A DNA stretch of 64,000 bases, taken from assembly GCA_963978905.1 (NCBI GenBank), contig OZ022256.1:3579501-3643500 (forward strand), in the 5' to 3' direction. A program made the position numbers and the translations under genes. Positions 47,417 through 58,898 of the stretch are shown here, piece by piece. The notes below the pieces were generated by a model. It had not been told where the DNA came from. It worked only from the letters and a program-made list of their open reading frames with translations, and searched no databases. This stretch comes from Trichostrongylus colubriformis (Eukaryota; Nematoda; Chromadorea; Rhabditida; Trichostrongylidae). How positions within the stretch are numbered: position 1 is the first letter of the stretch; each line of letters starts with the position of its first letter.

Positions 47417-48492
47417 GCCAAAAACTTTACCCTCTACCCTTTAATGCAGCGGTGCTGCTATGTACCGCACGTGCGGGACTTTGTCCAGCAAGTCAGCTCT
47501 GTATATATCAAGGTGAGGCATTCGTTGAGAAGTTCATGAGGGTGGTTCGTGAGCAACATCCTCGAAAAATCCAGATGTACGACAAAATCCTTACACTGGG
47601 TCACCGCGCCATGCAAATCCGGTCACCATGCTCGACAAGTGCAGTCCTCCTTCCGTTGACAATTGATCGGGCGCCAGAAGGATGGCCGTCACCTCACCTG
47701 ACCTGACCTAGTTCGAGTGTGCTGTCGTAGTTTGAGGGGTTCTCAGTAGACTACAGCTTTTTCTAATTTTGCTTCCTTTTATGTGTCTATTATGATGTCA
47801 ATTTAGGATTATCCACATGGTTAAAGACCCTCCCGGTAGGCGCTTTGATGCTTTTCACAGCAAGATGTGTGACACGACGTGCGTGAGATTGGGGCGTCGT
47901 TTGTAATTGGGTCCCAAAGCCATCGCATTTCTTGCGCTCCATTTTAGGCGGAGTCCCTCCGGGATCCAATTTCTTACACCGCCCTTAGCTTGTACGCATC
48001 GTTGCCGCGTCGAGAAATCTTGTCCCAGCGATACACAATGCTCCGATGCTCACTACAATGGCAACGGCAGTATCAATCTAGTTTCGAACACTGGATCCGT
48101 TCTTTCCTCTCTAAGGCTGCTGTACTCCAAGCTTTCCTCCCTGTGATTGTAAATATTCACCTAGATCAATAAAACATTTTAATTTTCCAGCAACTTATGT
48201 ACAAGCAAACAATAAAAATAACGGTAACAAATGACTCTCAGTCCGATCGATACTCATTCGGCTTTTCGTTTGAGGGTATTCTTGTATTCTTTTAGCTCCT
48301 TCTTCTTGATATCATTCATCTTCCGTTCCACAAACATAGTTGCTGACGTGGACATCTAAACAGAGCCTGTAGGATGACCTGTAACCTTGTCATATGCAAT
48401 TCACTTAAAGTTAGCGTGGCAGCTTGTCTGTACATGTATTTGACTGCAAATACATCGCTAGAATCCTTTAATGGCTGAGTGAAACCGCTATG

Positions 48493-48584
48493 TAAGGCCG
48501 CGGTCATACTTTGCGCAGCTGCGTTAGTTGACGCCGGCACCGGCGTCAACTAACGCAGCTGCGCAAAGTATGACCGCGGCCTAA
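48493..48584. mobile_element. Perfect palindromic MITE, 43-nt arms
   Basis: Positions 48495-48537 (AGGCCGCGGTCATACTTTGC ... GACGCCGG) and 48540-48582 are exact reverse complements with a 2-nt centre, flanked by TA. No mismatch in 43 bp implies very recent formation or continued correction. It is the cleanest copy of the family in this window. Confidence 0.92.
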
Positions 48585-48620
48585 TAGGGGTGCACCCGCC
48601 AGGAGCGACAAGCGCAACTC

Positions 48621-48788
48621 GCGTCGTACTTTGCGGTGCCGGCGGCAGAGCGTGGCTGTGTGTCCCTGCGTCTCCTCCTGTGCCACCCTGTCTCGTAGCT
48701 CACCGCGTCTCTGCACCTCTCATGTGCCACTTCGCCTGTGCTAGTGAACGCAGCCATGTCCTGCGGCTCAAAGTATGAAGGCGGCCTT
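48621..48788. mobile_element. Palindromic MITE adjacent to the perfect copy
   Basis: GCGTCGTACTTTGCGGTGCC at the left and CTCAAAGTATGAAGGCGGCC with TTA at the right. Followed by a 33-nt near-exact duplication (GCACCCATGTCATCCTCGCC at 48796 and 48826). Confidence 0.65.
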
Positions 48789-49624
48789 AGAAGCGCACCC
48801 ATGTCATCCTCGCCGCTGAAAAAAGCACCCATGTCATCCTCGCCGCTAAAAAGAGAGCAAATCTTCTCTGAACTCGGAGTGGATTAATCCACCAACATAC
48901 TTATGGAATAGAAAGCACGCGTCTGCGTAGGCGGTTGTTTCCTCATCCATTTACTAAGTTGTACGCAGGGTCAAGCCTCCGTTGAGGAATCCTCAACAGG
49001 GGGGGTCGTAATTGATCCCCTATGAGGGGGGGGGGGGGTCGTAATTGTTGAGGTAGGCAGTGATCAACAGAATTTCTCAGGCTGAGGGTCTAAAGTGTGA
49101 GGAGAGAAATGGTAAAACTGACTAGCTGGGTTTGAACCCGAAGCTAATTTAAACTAATCATCATGGAAACCTCATGCATGGCGCGATCCACAAGGAAGCC
49201 AACCAATGCCAATAACCCTTTCATTGGTCCGCCGGCACCGGAACCACGTACAGAGACGCCTCCAAAATTCACCGATTAACCATGGAAAGCAGCGAGTACC
49301 ACCGTGGATGGCCACTGCAGAAACAATGGGATGAAAACGAGAAATCAGCTGATATAGACTTATTCCATATCTTAGTACGATCGCAAGTACGTAATCTAGT
49401 GTTAGCGGCCACTATGCGGACCGGAAAAACGTTTGTATTCATTGAGAATGTGGATGAAATCCTCATGCATGGCGCATCCCACATAGAAGCTGACCGGCGC
49501 TTCTCGCCTTCCCACTAGGCCTCCGAGAGCGAAGGATGCATACTGGAAAAATTTCAGTAACAATGAATCGATTTTTGGGAAGATTCATGGGAAGACCTCG
49601 CAAATTCGACGAAAAAACGCTTTC

Positions 49625-49990
49625 CTCAACTGGCTTTTTTGAACTTTTCTTGCTTCGTTTTGAAGATATGGCATAGCTCAGGTAGTCATTCGAAAGCGAA
49701 TACCTCGCGGACTCTGCTTCACCAAAACGAACTCATATGGTTAAGTTTGAAGGAAGATATGGCCATTTGAAGTGAAACACCCCGAAATTTCCCTCAACTA
49801 ACCCTCAACTGGCTTCCCTCAAAATAACTTTCTTCGTTTTAGAGGTATGGCATAGCTCAGGTAGTCATTCGAAAGCGAAAACCTCGCAGACTCTGCTTCA
49901 CCAAAACGAACTCATATGGTTAAGTTTCAAGAAAGTTATGGTCATTTGAAGTGGAACACTCCGAATTTCCCCTCAACTAACCCTCAACTG
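49625..49990 (+). repeat. Tandem duplication, 179-nt unit
   Basis: CTCAACTGGCTT starts units at 49625 and 49804. Both contain ATGGCATAGCTCAGGTAGTC and CTTCACCAAAACGAACTCAT, and end CCCTCAACTAACCCTCAACTGG. Most positions are identical, so it is a fairly recent duplication. Non-coding. Confidence 0.85.
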
Positions 49991-50829
49991 GAAACCCATA
50001 TCGAGAACTAAGCAACCATTAGGGAAAGCATGCGGCCAATAAATAGGTCTAAGGAAGTTATTACGAAAACAGTTCACAGCTGCTTGCTAGATGGGCTCTA
50101 GGTAAAGTTTGAAGTATTTTAAAAATGTTGGAATTTAGTATGGGAAGAAAAAGCGCTCCATCGTGATCGCCGCGTCGCAGCCGCACTATTGAACCGCGGT
50201 CAGATGAGGCTTCTATTTACGGTTTCTTTCATTTTTTCACTTTTCTATTCTTACTTTTTCACCTTTTATCTCTGCCCCATGACTTGCATGACTGTGCTAA
50301 GCTTTGTCCTTCGTCATCAGAACACGAGCACATACCACTGGTCGGCAACTTCGTTTTGGAATGTAAATATTGGAATTGTTGGGTTCTTATCTTCGATTTT
50401 GTTTTGGAATACGAGTATTGAGTTTTGTTAGGTGCTTATTTCTCCTTTTTGTCAGGAGTTTGGTTTGGCCCCAGTGTTTTTTCACCATAGGCTCCTAATT
50501 TCCCTGGTAGATCGCACTGGCTTGGTAGAAACCACAGAAGAAGTGGAACAAAAAAAAGGGGGGGGTCGTATTGAGGCCCCCTTTCTGGGGGGGGGGTCGT
50601 ATTTTTCAAAAATTTCCCTCAACTGGACGCTTGACCCTGGTTGTACGTGGCCTGAGACTTGGGTCATCGCGTGTGGTGCTCGCAGTAACCCACATCGCGT
50701 GACGGTGTGTTTGAGCGCTACTGATGTACACCCAGCGTATTCCTGAGAAACCCCCTTCGCTAGCCTCCTTCCTATGGAAAAACCCTTCAATCAATCAATA
50801 TTAATTGCTTTCATCAAAAATGAACTCAC

Positions 50830-52153
50830 CGAAAGCTCAACTGAGTCGGCACATTTATGGTCACTGGTGTTCAGACCTTCCGGCACCAACGGTGTTACAA
50901 TCACGAGAGACTAGATTGAGAAAAACTAGTTATCTTTCAAAAAAAAAAGAATAAGGAGGACTTACTTTTTTCATGTTCGTAAGAGCACGATTAAATCCAA
51001 TGAATGTGGGTGCATTCATCTCCGACTCTATTTTTACACCTGCTGCTGCATGATGTGATCCAGGACTTCCTCGATAAATTACTGAAAAAGGAGAAATCGT
51101 GAAAAATCGAACTACACTAACAAAGAGTTAAGTGATAAGTTATACACCATTAAGTAATCCAGATCTCGGCGCAGCTATAAGGGACACGGGCAGAAAGGAT
51201 ATATCCAGCTCAGAGGAAGAATTCCCTTCCGTAAACTCACACTCACTTGCTGAAACCATTTCTTCCTATCTTCCTCCCATCTTAACCACCTGGCCGGGGG
51301 AGGGGGGGGGATCAGATGCGCCCCACATATTTATAGAGCTTCTAGGGAAACATAGAAAACTTCTGAGACACAGATCAGTGATATCCATGGGTCGCAGGGA
51401 CTTCCAATAAGAAGAGAGAGATCCAACGCAGATAATTGGTTCAGAAGAATATCTTCGAATGTAATTTGACACCTACAATATTCGCAACCGTAAGGTAACC
51501 CAGAGCGAACACACCATCCATTTTTTCGAAGATACCGATAGATCACGTATCTTTTCAGAAACGACGGACCACCAAGGTCTTTCATTCGTAGCCACAACTG
51601 CTCTGAAAAGTACGAAATGTAACGTTATTCCTTCCTCAATGAAACTTCTATAATATCATACCTGACGAAAGTTCTTTCTTATTCTCGGACACCACCAATA
51701 CATTCATGTCAATTGACAAGAAGACACTTTCTTCGGGACTAAGATAAAGACGATCATGAAGCGGCCTTTTATCTGAGAACTTTCAAATTTGCTAAGCAAT
51801 ACAGGAAAATGCGAAAGTTGCAGAACTCACCTCTCCACGTTCCCTGCGCATCTATTAGCCGTTTCACAACGTTCTCATCCTCATCTGTCACCTCCGGCAG
51901 AACTCTATGATTGATTCTTTCGGCCCGTTCATTCAAATAGCTCCCGTAACATCCCTTCAATAAGAAATATATAAGAAAAACGCGAATGCCGGGGAATGTA
52001 TCCTGTACCTACATGCGTATAAATATGGCTTGAACTCCTCTCGTCCGGCACGATTATCGAACCGCCGTAAATGATAGCATGGCTTACATGGTAAGGGACC
52101 TGCTCAGGCGGTTCCTCTTCGCCATGTTTCTTCTCATTTCTAAGAAGGTTCAT
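50830..52153 (-). CDS. tRNA-splicing endonuclease catalytic subunit (TSEN2-like), last exon missing
   Basis: Six exons on the minus strand are in phase: 52153-52013, 51954-51831, 51772-51662, 51602-51477, 51081-50966 and 50910-50830, giving 233 residues before an unresolved terminal exon. The enzyme cuts introns from precursor tRNAs in the nucleus. The N-terminal part (YGGSIIVPDERSSSHIYTHG, then CYGSYL) fits the TSEN2 amino-terminal domain. YLSPEESVFL precedes the nuclease fold, then LKRYVIYRYLRKNGWCVRSG and YRGSPGSHHAAAGV. The catalytic triad is present at Tyr170, His178 and Lys206 (in NMKK), which favours the catalytic TSEN2 over structural TSEN54. The exon 4 donor could be TATT|GTAGGT (used here). 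Start is the ATG at 52153; an acceptor-like GTTGCAG lies 17 nt upstream of it. It lies 562 nt downstream of the NDUFAB1-like gene on the same strand. Confidence 0.82.
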
Positions 52154-52421
52154 GCTGACCTTTTAAGCATCTGCAACATCTCAGCTGTTTCACCCGTCCA
52201 CCAACAGCCCAAAGAGTATGGGCGCCTTTGTTGTTGGAAAGAGACCCAAAGCAAGATCCTTGTCCGACAAGGGAGCCCGACACGAATAGGAGGATGCAAC
52301 GACCCATGTAACCGTCTATATTCTCACATTTTTGCTTTAATTTTGGTGTCTATAATGGACGGATATAACCGAGAAGCAGACCTTGTCAAACATTCCAAAT
52401 ATTCCAAATCATCATGCCACT

Positions 52422-52427
52422 GTTTAT
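52422..52427 (-). terminator. Candidate polyadenylation signal of the NDUFAB1-like gene
   Basis: On the minus strand this reads AATAAA, about 290 nt beyond the stop codon of the acyl carrier protein gene and about 270 nt ahead of the TSEN2-like ATG. That is the spacing seen between genes in nematode operons, but the hexamer alone is weak evidence. Confidence 0.35.
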
Positions 52428-52714
52428 TGAATGGCAGCCAGTCATCATGGCTTTACTCTATCTTTCAATAAAAAAAATTCGGCCTCCTATTCAACTATGA
52501 ACTTTCGAAAAGAATACTCACTCACACAACAATAAAGTTCGTTATAGAGGATTCTTTTAAAACACATCAGAAACCAGTAAAAACATGCACAATTCATAGC
52601 AGTATAAAATCAAAACTATCATAATCTAGCCTATATAATGAAAACCAATGGAGATGTACTTCATCTCATAACATCTGGAAAATACATCAAAATTACACTA
52701 ACTGGACATAATAA

Positions 52715-55481
52715 TCATTCGTAGACATCTTCACGATCAGCAATGTATTGGAAAATGTCTCGCGGAGTTTTCAGTCTGTCTGCATCTCCATCGGGAATTT
52801 CGAACCTAAAAACACAAAATGATCTGGTGAAAGCTGTTGACAAAATGAGAGCAGCGGTAAAAGTTTGATAGGGCACACCTTCCTTAATCTCACTTTTCAC
52901 CTGAGACTCGCTATAGTATACATACCTTCAAGCGCACTCACAAGTCCATCTCACAGTGGGTTTTTACAGGTTATAAAAACGCAGACAAATAGGCAAATAA
53001 ACGCACGTAATGATCTCAAAAAAACTACGAAATTTAAATCATTTCATGACACTACACGCAAGACACTGGTTAGCTCATGGAATAGAATGAAAGCGGATCG
53101 CAATAAGGAGAATAAGTTTGGCAAAACGCGGTTCTAATCAGCCTATTTGGCACCGCTGATCGAGAGATGGAATTAGGAGATGAAAAATCAGCTTGACCGC
53201 ACACCTCACAATGATGTAGATTCACGACTTGCATGCTACATCCGAAGCATTTTCATAAACCTTTTTCATGTACAGTTTAGCTCTACGCTGTCAATTTTCA
53301 AAAGCATATCGCTGCTACTCAGAGGAAGAGCCAGTTAACTTGATCGGAAACCTCAGCTTTGAATCCCTTCACTAGGAACCAGAAAATTCTTACTTTTGCA
53401 AAATAAAGTGACTAAATTTTTGTCTAATGCTTTTCATCACCTTTGACATGCACACTGCAATTTCTAGGGCACGTTTGCGCAAAAAAGTAAGCAAGTAAAG
53501 AAATAGATGAATACTAGAAAACGGGAGATGAACTTACCCAAATTCTTCCTCCATCGCCATGATCATCTCAACGTGATCGAGTGAGTCTAGGCCAAGGTCC
53601 TAAAAGGAAAGCAGTGACTGCATACTTATTACGATGAATGTGCGCATATTTCAAAAATAACCTTGACAAAATCGGAGTCCATAGTAAGTTTCTTTGGATC
53701 AATTTTGTCATAAAGCCCGAGAACAAGGAGGATACGATCTTCAAGAGTCTTCTTAGTAATAGGAGGCTGAAAAAGATAAAACGAAGATGGCCCAGCTCTG
53801 GAAACGTGGTGCATAGCTGAAGCAGAATTTGAAATTTGAATTCGTAAGATGATTAGATCTGAAGAGATTTCACTCCACTGTTTCAGTCTATAACTTGTTT
53901 ATCAAATAAAAATGATATAATGGATAGTGCTACAAAACACTTTAGCGCTCCATGAACAACTCTAGCGTTTTCGATGATGAAAGACGAAACGGTTCCCGCA
54001 ACCTTTCATGGCACCAGCTCTGTTCTTTTCAAAAGATAACGAACCAAGAATTAACAAAACAAGTGTGTGAAGTTATACTCACATTGCTTCAGAAACTTTC
54101 CCAAAACGCCTTTACTCCTTGAGCGATACCCTTGTAATTTAATCCAAATCGAAGTGGAGTTTAATCACGCCAGTGGCTTTATACTGTGGAGAGTTCTACC
54201 ATTATCACCCGCTGTTGCCCAATTCCTCTAATTGGTACTGTGCAAACCGCGAAAAAAGGCAGCATGTCATCTTCTTCCAAATATACAGTAATGGAAGAAC
54301 GGTGCGGGACCGAGTGCTTACGTGCAACCATCAAAAACAAGTCCAGCTCCGCCCACGGTGGGCAAGGCGTGCTCTGAAATGTTCTGTTTCCAGATCGAAA
54401 GTTGTGAATTGGGTTCCTATGTGCCCCAAACGTGGAGAGAAGATGGATTTGTCAGCGATGAGCTTCTAACATAAGTTCCTTTTATGTATCTGGCGCACAC
54501 CACTGCGCGCGATTCATGTCGACGTGCAAAATGGGTTCAGTGAAAAGCGACTTACCTGTATTACTGCCGAAAGCTTTCTTATCGCGTCACCTCTCCTGCT
54601 TCTTTACAATTTGAAAGCTCAGCTGAAGGCAATTCACTCAATATCATACACAACGGTGATCATGTCGATCAAACCCATTTTGCACAACATCGCCATGAAT
54701 CGCGTACAGTAGTGTGCGCATGCCAACTGGTCAAAAAATAAAAGTGATGTAGTGCAACTATAAAAAATAAAGTAGTGGAGTCAATGTGGGTGGGGGAGGG
54801 GGGAGGGGGAGAAGGAGTGGGGGAAAGACGCGACTTCACGTTCCATGACTGAATGAGAGCGTATCGCGCACCATTGCTCACAAACACGCAAAGACAAGAA
54901 ACGTGGAAATGAATATGAGTTTTGGGCTGAGACTGGGAATCGGAAGAAAAGTCTGGACAAGCGAACCATTTTTCACTAAGAAAGCCCTTTTCGAACATGG
55001 AGCTAGGTTCGTCCACGTCGAAACTCGAAGCTTAGGCTAAAATTACACCCCTGTCTTCTTCTCACAAAAACGTCTGCCATCATTTGCAGCAGGAACGAGG
55101 TCTAGGAAGCGTCCTTTGCAAGCTTTACGTGTATGCGAGCTTCGACATAAACATGGAGTCGCGTTTCCTGCCCACCCCCCGTTGCCCAGTCTTTGTATCG
55201 AAGGAATTGATTATTTGGTATTCGTGGAGTCATTTTAGAATGTATCACTAGCAAACCACGTACGATTGAGGTGTTTGGTACCATAAAAGCTTCCTCTACA
55301 ATACATTTTTAAAAAAAAGACGAACCTTTGCCGAGTACATCCTGACTTGCGTCCTATTTCTGTTACTAGCACAATTGGAAACAATGAGTCGACTGGGAAT
55401 TCGAATCATTGCTGAAGGAAGTCTCCGAGAAGCCAAATGGGCAACAACCGGCCTTGAGACCAAGAAAACCTGTCGCAGCAT
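52715..55481 (-). CDS. Mitochondrial acyl carrier protein (NDUFAB1-like)
   Basis: Four exons on the minus strand, 55481-55326, 53766-53662, 53599-53538 and 52805-52715 (TGA), encode 137 residues. It is the acyl carrier of mitochondrial fatty acid synthesis, which also sits in respiratory complex I and supports Fe-S assembly. The first 50 residues ([20 protein letters not shown], then more Arg/Ser-rich sequence) form a matrix-targeting presequence. [20 protein letters not shown] leads to the carrier motif [11 protein letters not shown], whose Ser93 takes the 4'-phosphopantetheine. [22 protein letters not shown] and the C-terminal ADREDVYE end follow, as in NDUFAB1. All introns are GT-AG. Intron 1 (1.56 kb) has absorbed a Helitron-like fragment and a G-rich repeat. 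The ATG lies 12 nt after TTTTTGCAG, a probable trans-splice acceptor, and a second start is not needed. Confidence 0.93.
54337..54730 (+). mobile_element. Helitron-like element, 5'-truncated or chimeric
   Basis: The stretch from CCAGCTCCGCCCACGGTGGG to GATGAGCTTCTAAC matches 33420-33552. Then CTGGCGCACACCACTGCGCG and the 3' end TGCGCATGCCAACTGG, followed by host T, match the other family members. The TC-CTACTTTATATAA start is absent. It lies in intron 1 of the NDUFAB1-like gene. Confidence 0.6.
54775..55040. repeat. G-rich inverted repeat of the GTCAAT...CCTAGGCTTAGGC type
   Basis: It begins GGAGTCAATGTGGGTGGGGG and ends CGAAGCTTAGGCTAAAATTACAC. Related blocks at 56038-56145 and 59262-59487 share TCAATTGAAGT-GGGG starts and AGGCTTAGGCTAAAATT. 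It lies within intron 1 of the NDUFAB1-like gene. Confidence 0.5.
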
Positions 55482-55502
55482 CTTGTCGCAAGCCTGCAAA
55501 AA
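55482..55502 (-). promoter_or_regulatory. Probable trans-splice acceptor of the NDUFAB1-like gene
   Basis: The minus strand reads TTTTTGCAG then GCTTGCGACAAG then ATG. A strong nematode acceptor 12 nt before the start codon suggests spliced-leader addition to this transcript. Confidence 0.55.
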
Positions 55503-56502
55503 CCAATCATAGAAAAGGCAGGAAAAGGCAAATATGAAAAAAAATGACGAAAACAGCTATGGAATACTGACAGAAATAAAGCGTTAACTCGGAAAATTGA
55601 AAAGCGGAAAGACGGACTGAGCTGTGTCTGCCGCAGACGGCGTTATTACACTCTATTTGACGGAGTATTGTTTTTAGATATGCGGTGAGCCGCCGTCAGA
55701 CTTTGCGATTCTGCGATTTTGTGGTTTTGCGATTCTGCGGTTTTACGGTGTCGCTTTTTTGCACGCGATACTACGACCTTGAGATTGTGCAGTGCCGGGG
55801 ACCTCCTCCCTCTACGGGGACCAAATAGGGGCATACCCGTCGCTTCTCATTCGCTTATTGAGAATTCACATACTGGCGCTTATCGCTAATCTCTGCAGGC
55901 GCGCCCCTCCCTTTTGTCCGGTCAAATACGACCCCTGTCGAGGGATCCTCCATTCCTGGTGTATCCTGAGCTTCAAGCCATGATTATGTATCAAGTATAC
56001 TTGTTCTGTGATACTGAGCAACTGCAAAGGAGAATCGGAGTCAATTGAAGTGGGGCACGGGGGGGGGGGGGGAGACGCTACTTTTCACTGGCGTCCAAAC
56101 CCTTTCCCTTCCTAGGCTTAAGCTAAAATTTCCCCCCCCCCCCTTTTTTTTCACTGACTCGAGAATCGATGGCAGCCCAACCTCCGATCGCTCTTCATGC
56201 CACGCCCCAGGCTGATTGTAGTCGCAGCGTTGCAGAAACTGAGAGCTGCGGAGTCGCGCGCGGCGTTGCGACGTCGCAAATGTTTAAATCGCGAAGTTAT
56301 CAGACTTCTCATTGAAATGCGCTTCCCTCGGACGAGCCGCACCTGTGATCATCAAACGTCAGTATTTCCGGGAAGCTCCCCACCTGTGGAAGCTCTATCC
56401 TCTGACCCTCAAAAGGTAACCTTGGAATTTTATTTACTGTTCAATGTTTACCTTTGTAGGGAGTGGAGTTTCCGGAATTTATGCCCATAGGACTATACTT
56501 TA

Positions 56503-57041
56503 AGGCACTCCACGAGATAATCAGATTAGTGGGTTACTTTTTTGGGGCAAGTAGATCTTTGAGTAACCGCTCACGCTGCACCTTTTTTGCGGCTGTAAGG
56601 CCGCTTCCATACTTTGCGCACCGACGCCGTCACGCGCGTGCCGGCGTCGGTGCGCAAAGTATGGAAGCGGCCTAAGGTGTTGTGCCTGTTTAAGCACAAA
56701 CGAGCCACACCCACCTAACCAAATCACACCTCACACCTACCCTTAACGAACAAATTGCCAACGTGGCGCTACTTGGAGAAGGAAATTTACGATATAAGAG
56801 AAGATAATTTGATGAAACAGCCATTTCGATGATGGAAGCAGCTTCCGCAATGGAATTTCGTTCGTCTAAGGCCAGGCTTGATTGGTTGGGTTAACGTGGC
56901 ACGGTTGTGTTCAAGCACGCACAACACCGTGAGGGTGCACAGTGCAGCCGCAACAACGATGCAGCCAGAGCAGGTATCCAGGAACCTACTTGCCCTAAGA
57001 AAACAAACCACTAATCTGATAATCGCGTGATGTGCCTTTAA
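56503..57041. mobile_element. TIR element, AAAGGCACACCA family, copy 2, with nested MITE
   Basis: The left end AAGGCACTCCACGAGATAAT and right end ATAATCGCGTGATGTGCCTT are inverted. An intact palindromic MITE (56598-56673) is nested inside, so the MITE is the younger of the two. Confidence 0.7.
56596..56675. mobile_element. Near-perfect palindromic MITE nested in a TIR element
   Basis: AGGCCGCTTCCATACTTTGC, then GCACCGACGCCG(T)CACG, meets its reverse complement ending GCGGCCT. I count one mismatch between arms of about 38 nt. Confidence 0.88.
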
Positions 57042-57671
57042 TTACTGCTCACATTGTAGTGATCCACAAGTACTCAACTGAAGAAAAAAAGCGAGACCCA
57101 AAAGCTGCTTTTCCAACCCATGTTTTGTAGCTTTTGCTCATCAAAGTAAATATAACTGCTGCTGGCGCTGAAAAACAGGCGTGATTTTACTGAGGTTGCT
57201 CGCAGTACGCAATTACACGGGCTACCAGTACTGGTCAACGGCTCTTCTTGCATGACGAAAATATTCCGCAACACTGGTGCTCAAGTATTGGGTGGGTCAG
57301 CCGACTTTACATTTTCGCATGGTTATGAATGGCAAGTGGGGGAAGTGAACACTTCTGTGGACGTTTACGTTGCTCTGATTTTTGTTCGATAGAGGATGAC
57401 CGCTTTTGAATCCTTTTTCATCCTTGCTGAAAATTTTTGGAGGGGCAAGTGATACCGCTTCTTCGGATATTCGGTACATCATCCAACACTGCTAGTAAGA
57501 TTTGGAGTTAGGCATCAATCCTTTTTTAAACATTTATATTTCCATCAATTCGTAGTGTTTATGTATTGGTATTTGTTTGCTTTTTCGAAAAAAAATCGTA
57601 TGTTTAGTAACTTCTTACAGATTGTGCAGGTTGTCACGAAAGGCACTATGTACTTTGGGTATGGTAGGGGT

Positions 57672-57892
57672 GTATGCCATTAAGACAGAAAGGTCGCGTG
57701 GCCCCATTTGACGCGCGACGCGATGGTGCGAGATATGCGCGTCGTATTAGTTGAGCCCTGAAGCGATTGTGCCTAGAATAAAGAGTGGAGGGTCGTCATG
57801 GCTTCAGGACCCTTCCAATATGGCGCGTATAGCTCGCACCATAGCGTCACGCGCTAAACGCGGCCACGCGGTTTTTATGTCCTAATGGCATA
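57672..57892. mobile_element. MITE of about 220 nt with long TIRs
   Basis: The left end TATGCCATTAAGACAGAAAG continues through GCGATGGTGCGAGATATGCGC. The right end, read in complement, is TATGCCATTAGGACATAAAA with GCTATGGTGCGAGCTATACGC. The arms cover about 75 nt each. Confidence 0.8.
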
Positions 57893-58326
57893 TACCGGGC
57901 TTTGCTTGGGTAACATGTCATTAACCAGCCCAATGTCACCTGGGACTTGTAAGGTACAGAGACTTGATACATCAGCCATATATAGAGAAAGGTACTTGAG
58001 TCGTCAGTTCTGCCAAGTCATGCTAGGATCGCTTTTGCCCACCCCCAAGCCCATAGCACCTCATGATGTGGACCTTTGCATATAGTAAACATTATTTTGG
58101 GCATTAGAGCTAAATCAATTTCATCTGTTTACTTATTCGTTCCATAAATCCGAGTTGTGGGATTATGCTTGTTTCTTGAGTATTCACTACTTATTCTATA
58201 ACAGTTAGGGACATTGTGGATGTGCCTCAAATTGTTTCGTTTCTGCAATGGTCAGGCGCTTTTCGGAAATCGTCTTCGGTTACTTATTTACTGTGCTCTC
58301 ATTTCATGTGTCTATGGTTTACCTCC

Positions 58327-58898
58327 AAGGCACAACACGCGATGATCAGATTAGTGGCTTGCTTTCTTGGGGCGAGTAGGTCCTTAGGTAACTGCACAGG
58401 CTGCATCTTTGTTGCAGCTGCACGGTGCACTCTCACGGTGTTGTGGCTGCTTGAGCACAACCAAGCCACGCCCATCTAACTATATTACACCCAGCCTTAA
58501 ACGAAAAATTTTCAACGGGACGACCACATGGAGAAGGAAACTTGCGATAAGAGAAAATAATTCAATTAAACAACCATTAATGAAGGCAGCTTCTACATTG
58601 GAAATTCACCCAGCCTTAAACGAAAAATTTCAGCGGGACGACCACATGGAGAAGGAAACTTGCGATAAGAGAAAATAATTCAATTAAACAACCATTAATA
58701 AAGGCAGCTTCTACATTGGAAATTCGTAAGGTTAGATGTGGTTTGAATGGGTGGGTGTGGTTTGGTTGTGTCCGAGCAGGCACAACACTAGTCGCGGCAA
58801 CGGTCAGCCTGAGCAGTCTTCTGAGGACCCATTCGCTTCAAAAAAATAGGTCACTAATCTGATTATCGCGTGGTGTGCCTTTAATGGCTACGTTCGCA
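58327..58898. mobile_element. TIR element, AAAGGCACACCA family, copy 3, with internal tandem duplication
   Basis: The left end AAGGCACAACACGCGATGAT and right end TGATTATCGCGTGGTGTGCC with TTT are inverted. Inside, a 119-nt unit is tandemly duplicated (58488-58606 and 58607-58723; both contain ACATGGAGAAGGAAACTTGC). Confidence 0.75.

Larger units (their letters stand above)
44431..50829. other. Gene-free, repeat-rich region
   Basis: Contains TIR elements (44866-45276), a tandem duplication (45498-45694), a TTAA-repeat fragment (45848-46078), MITEs (46531-46665, 48493-48584, 48621-48788), a SINE (47145-47416), a 179-nt tandem duplication (49625-49990) and several G-runs. An AATAAA at about 48167 follows a modest open frame near 47990-48170, but I see no protein similarity or splice partner for it. 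Confidence 0.5.

Noticed and set aside
50830..52153. Assignment as the structural subunit TSEN54
   Set aside because: The GWCVRSG and HHA motifs with a complete Tyr/His/Lys triad and the amino-terminal GSIIVPDE...GCYGSYL segment fit TSEN2 better.
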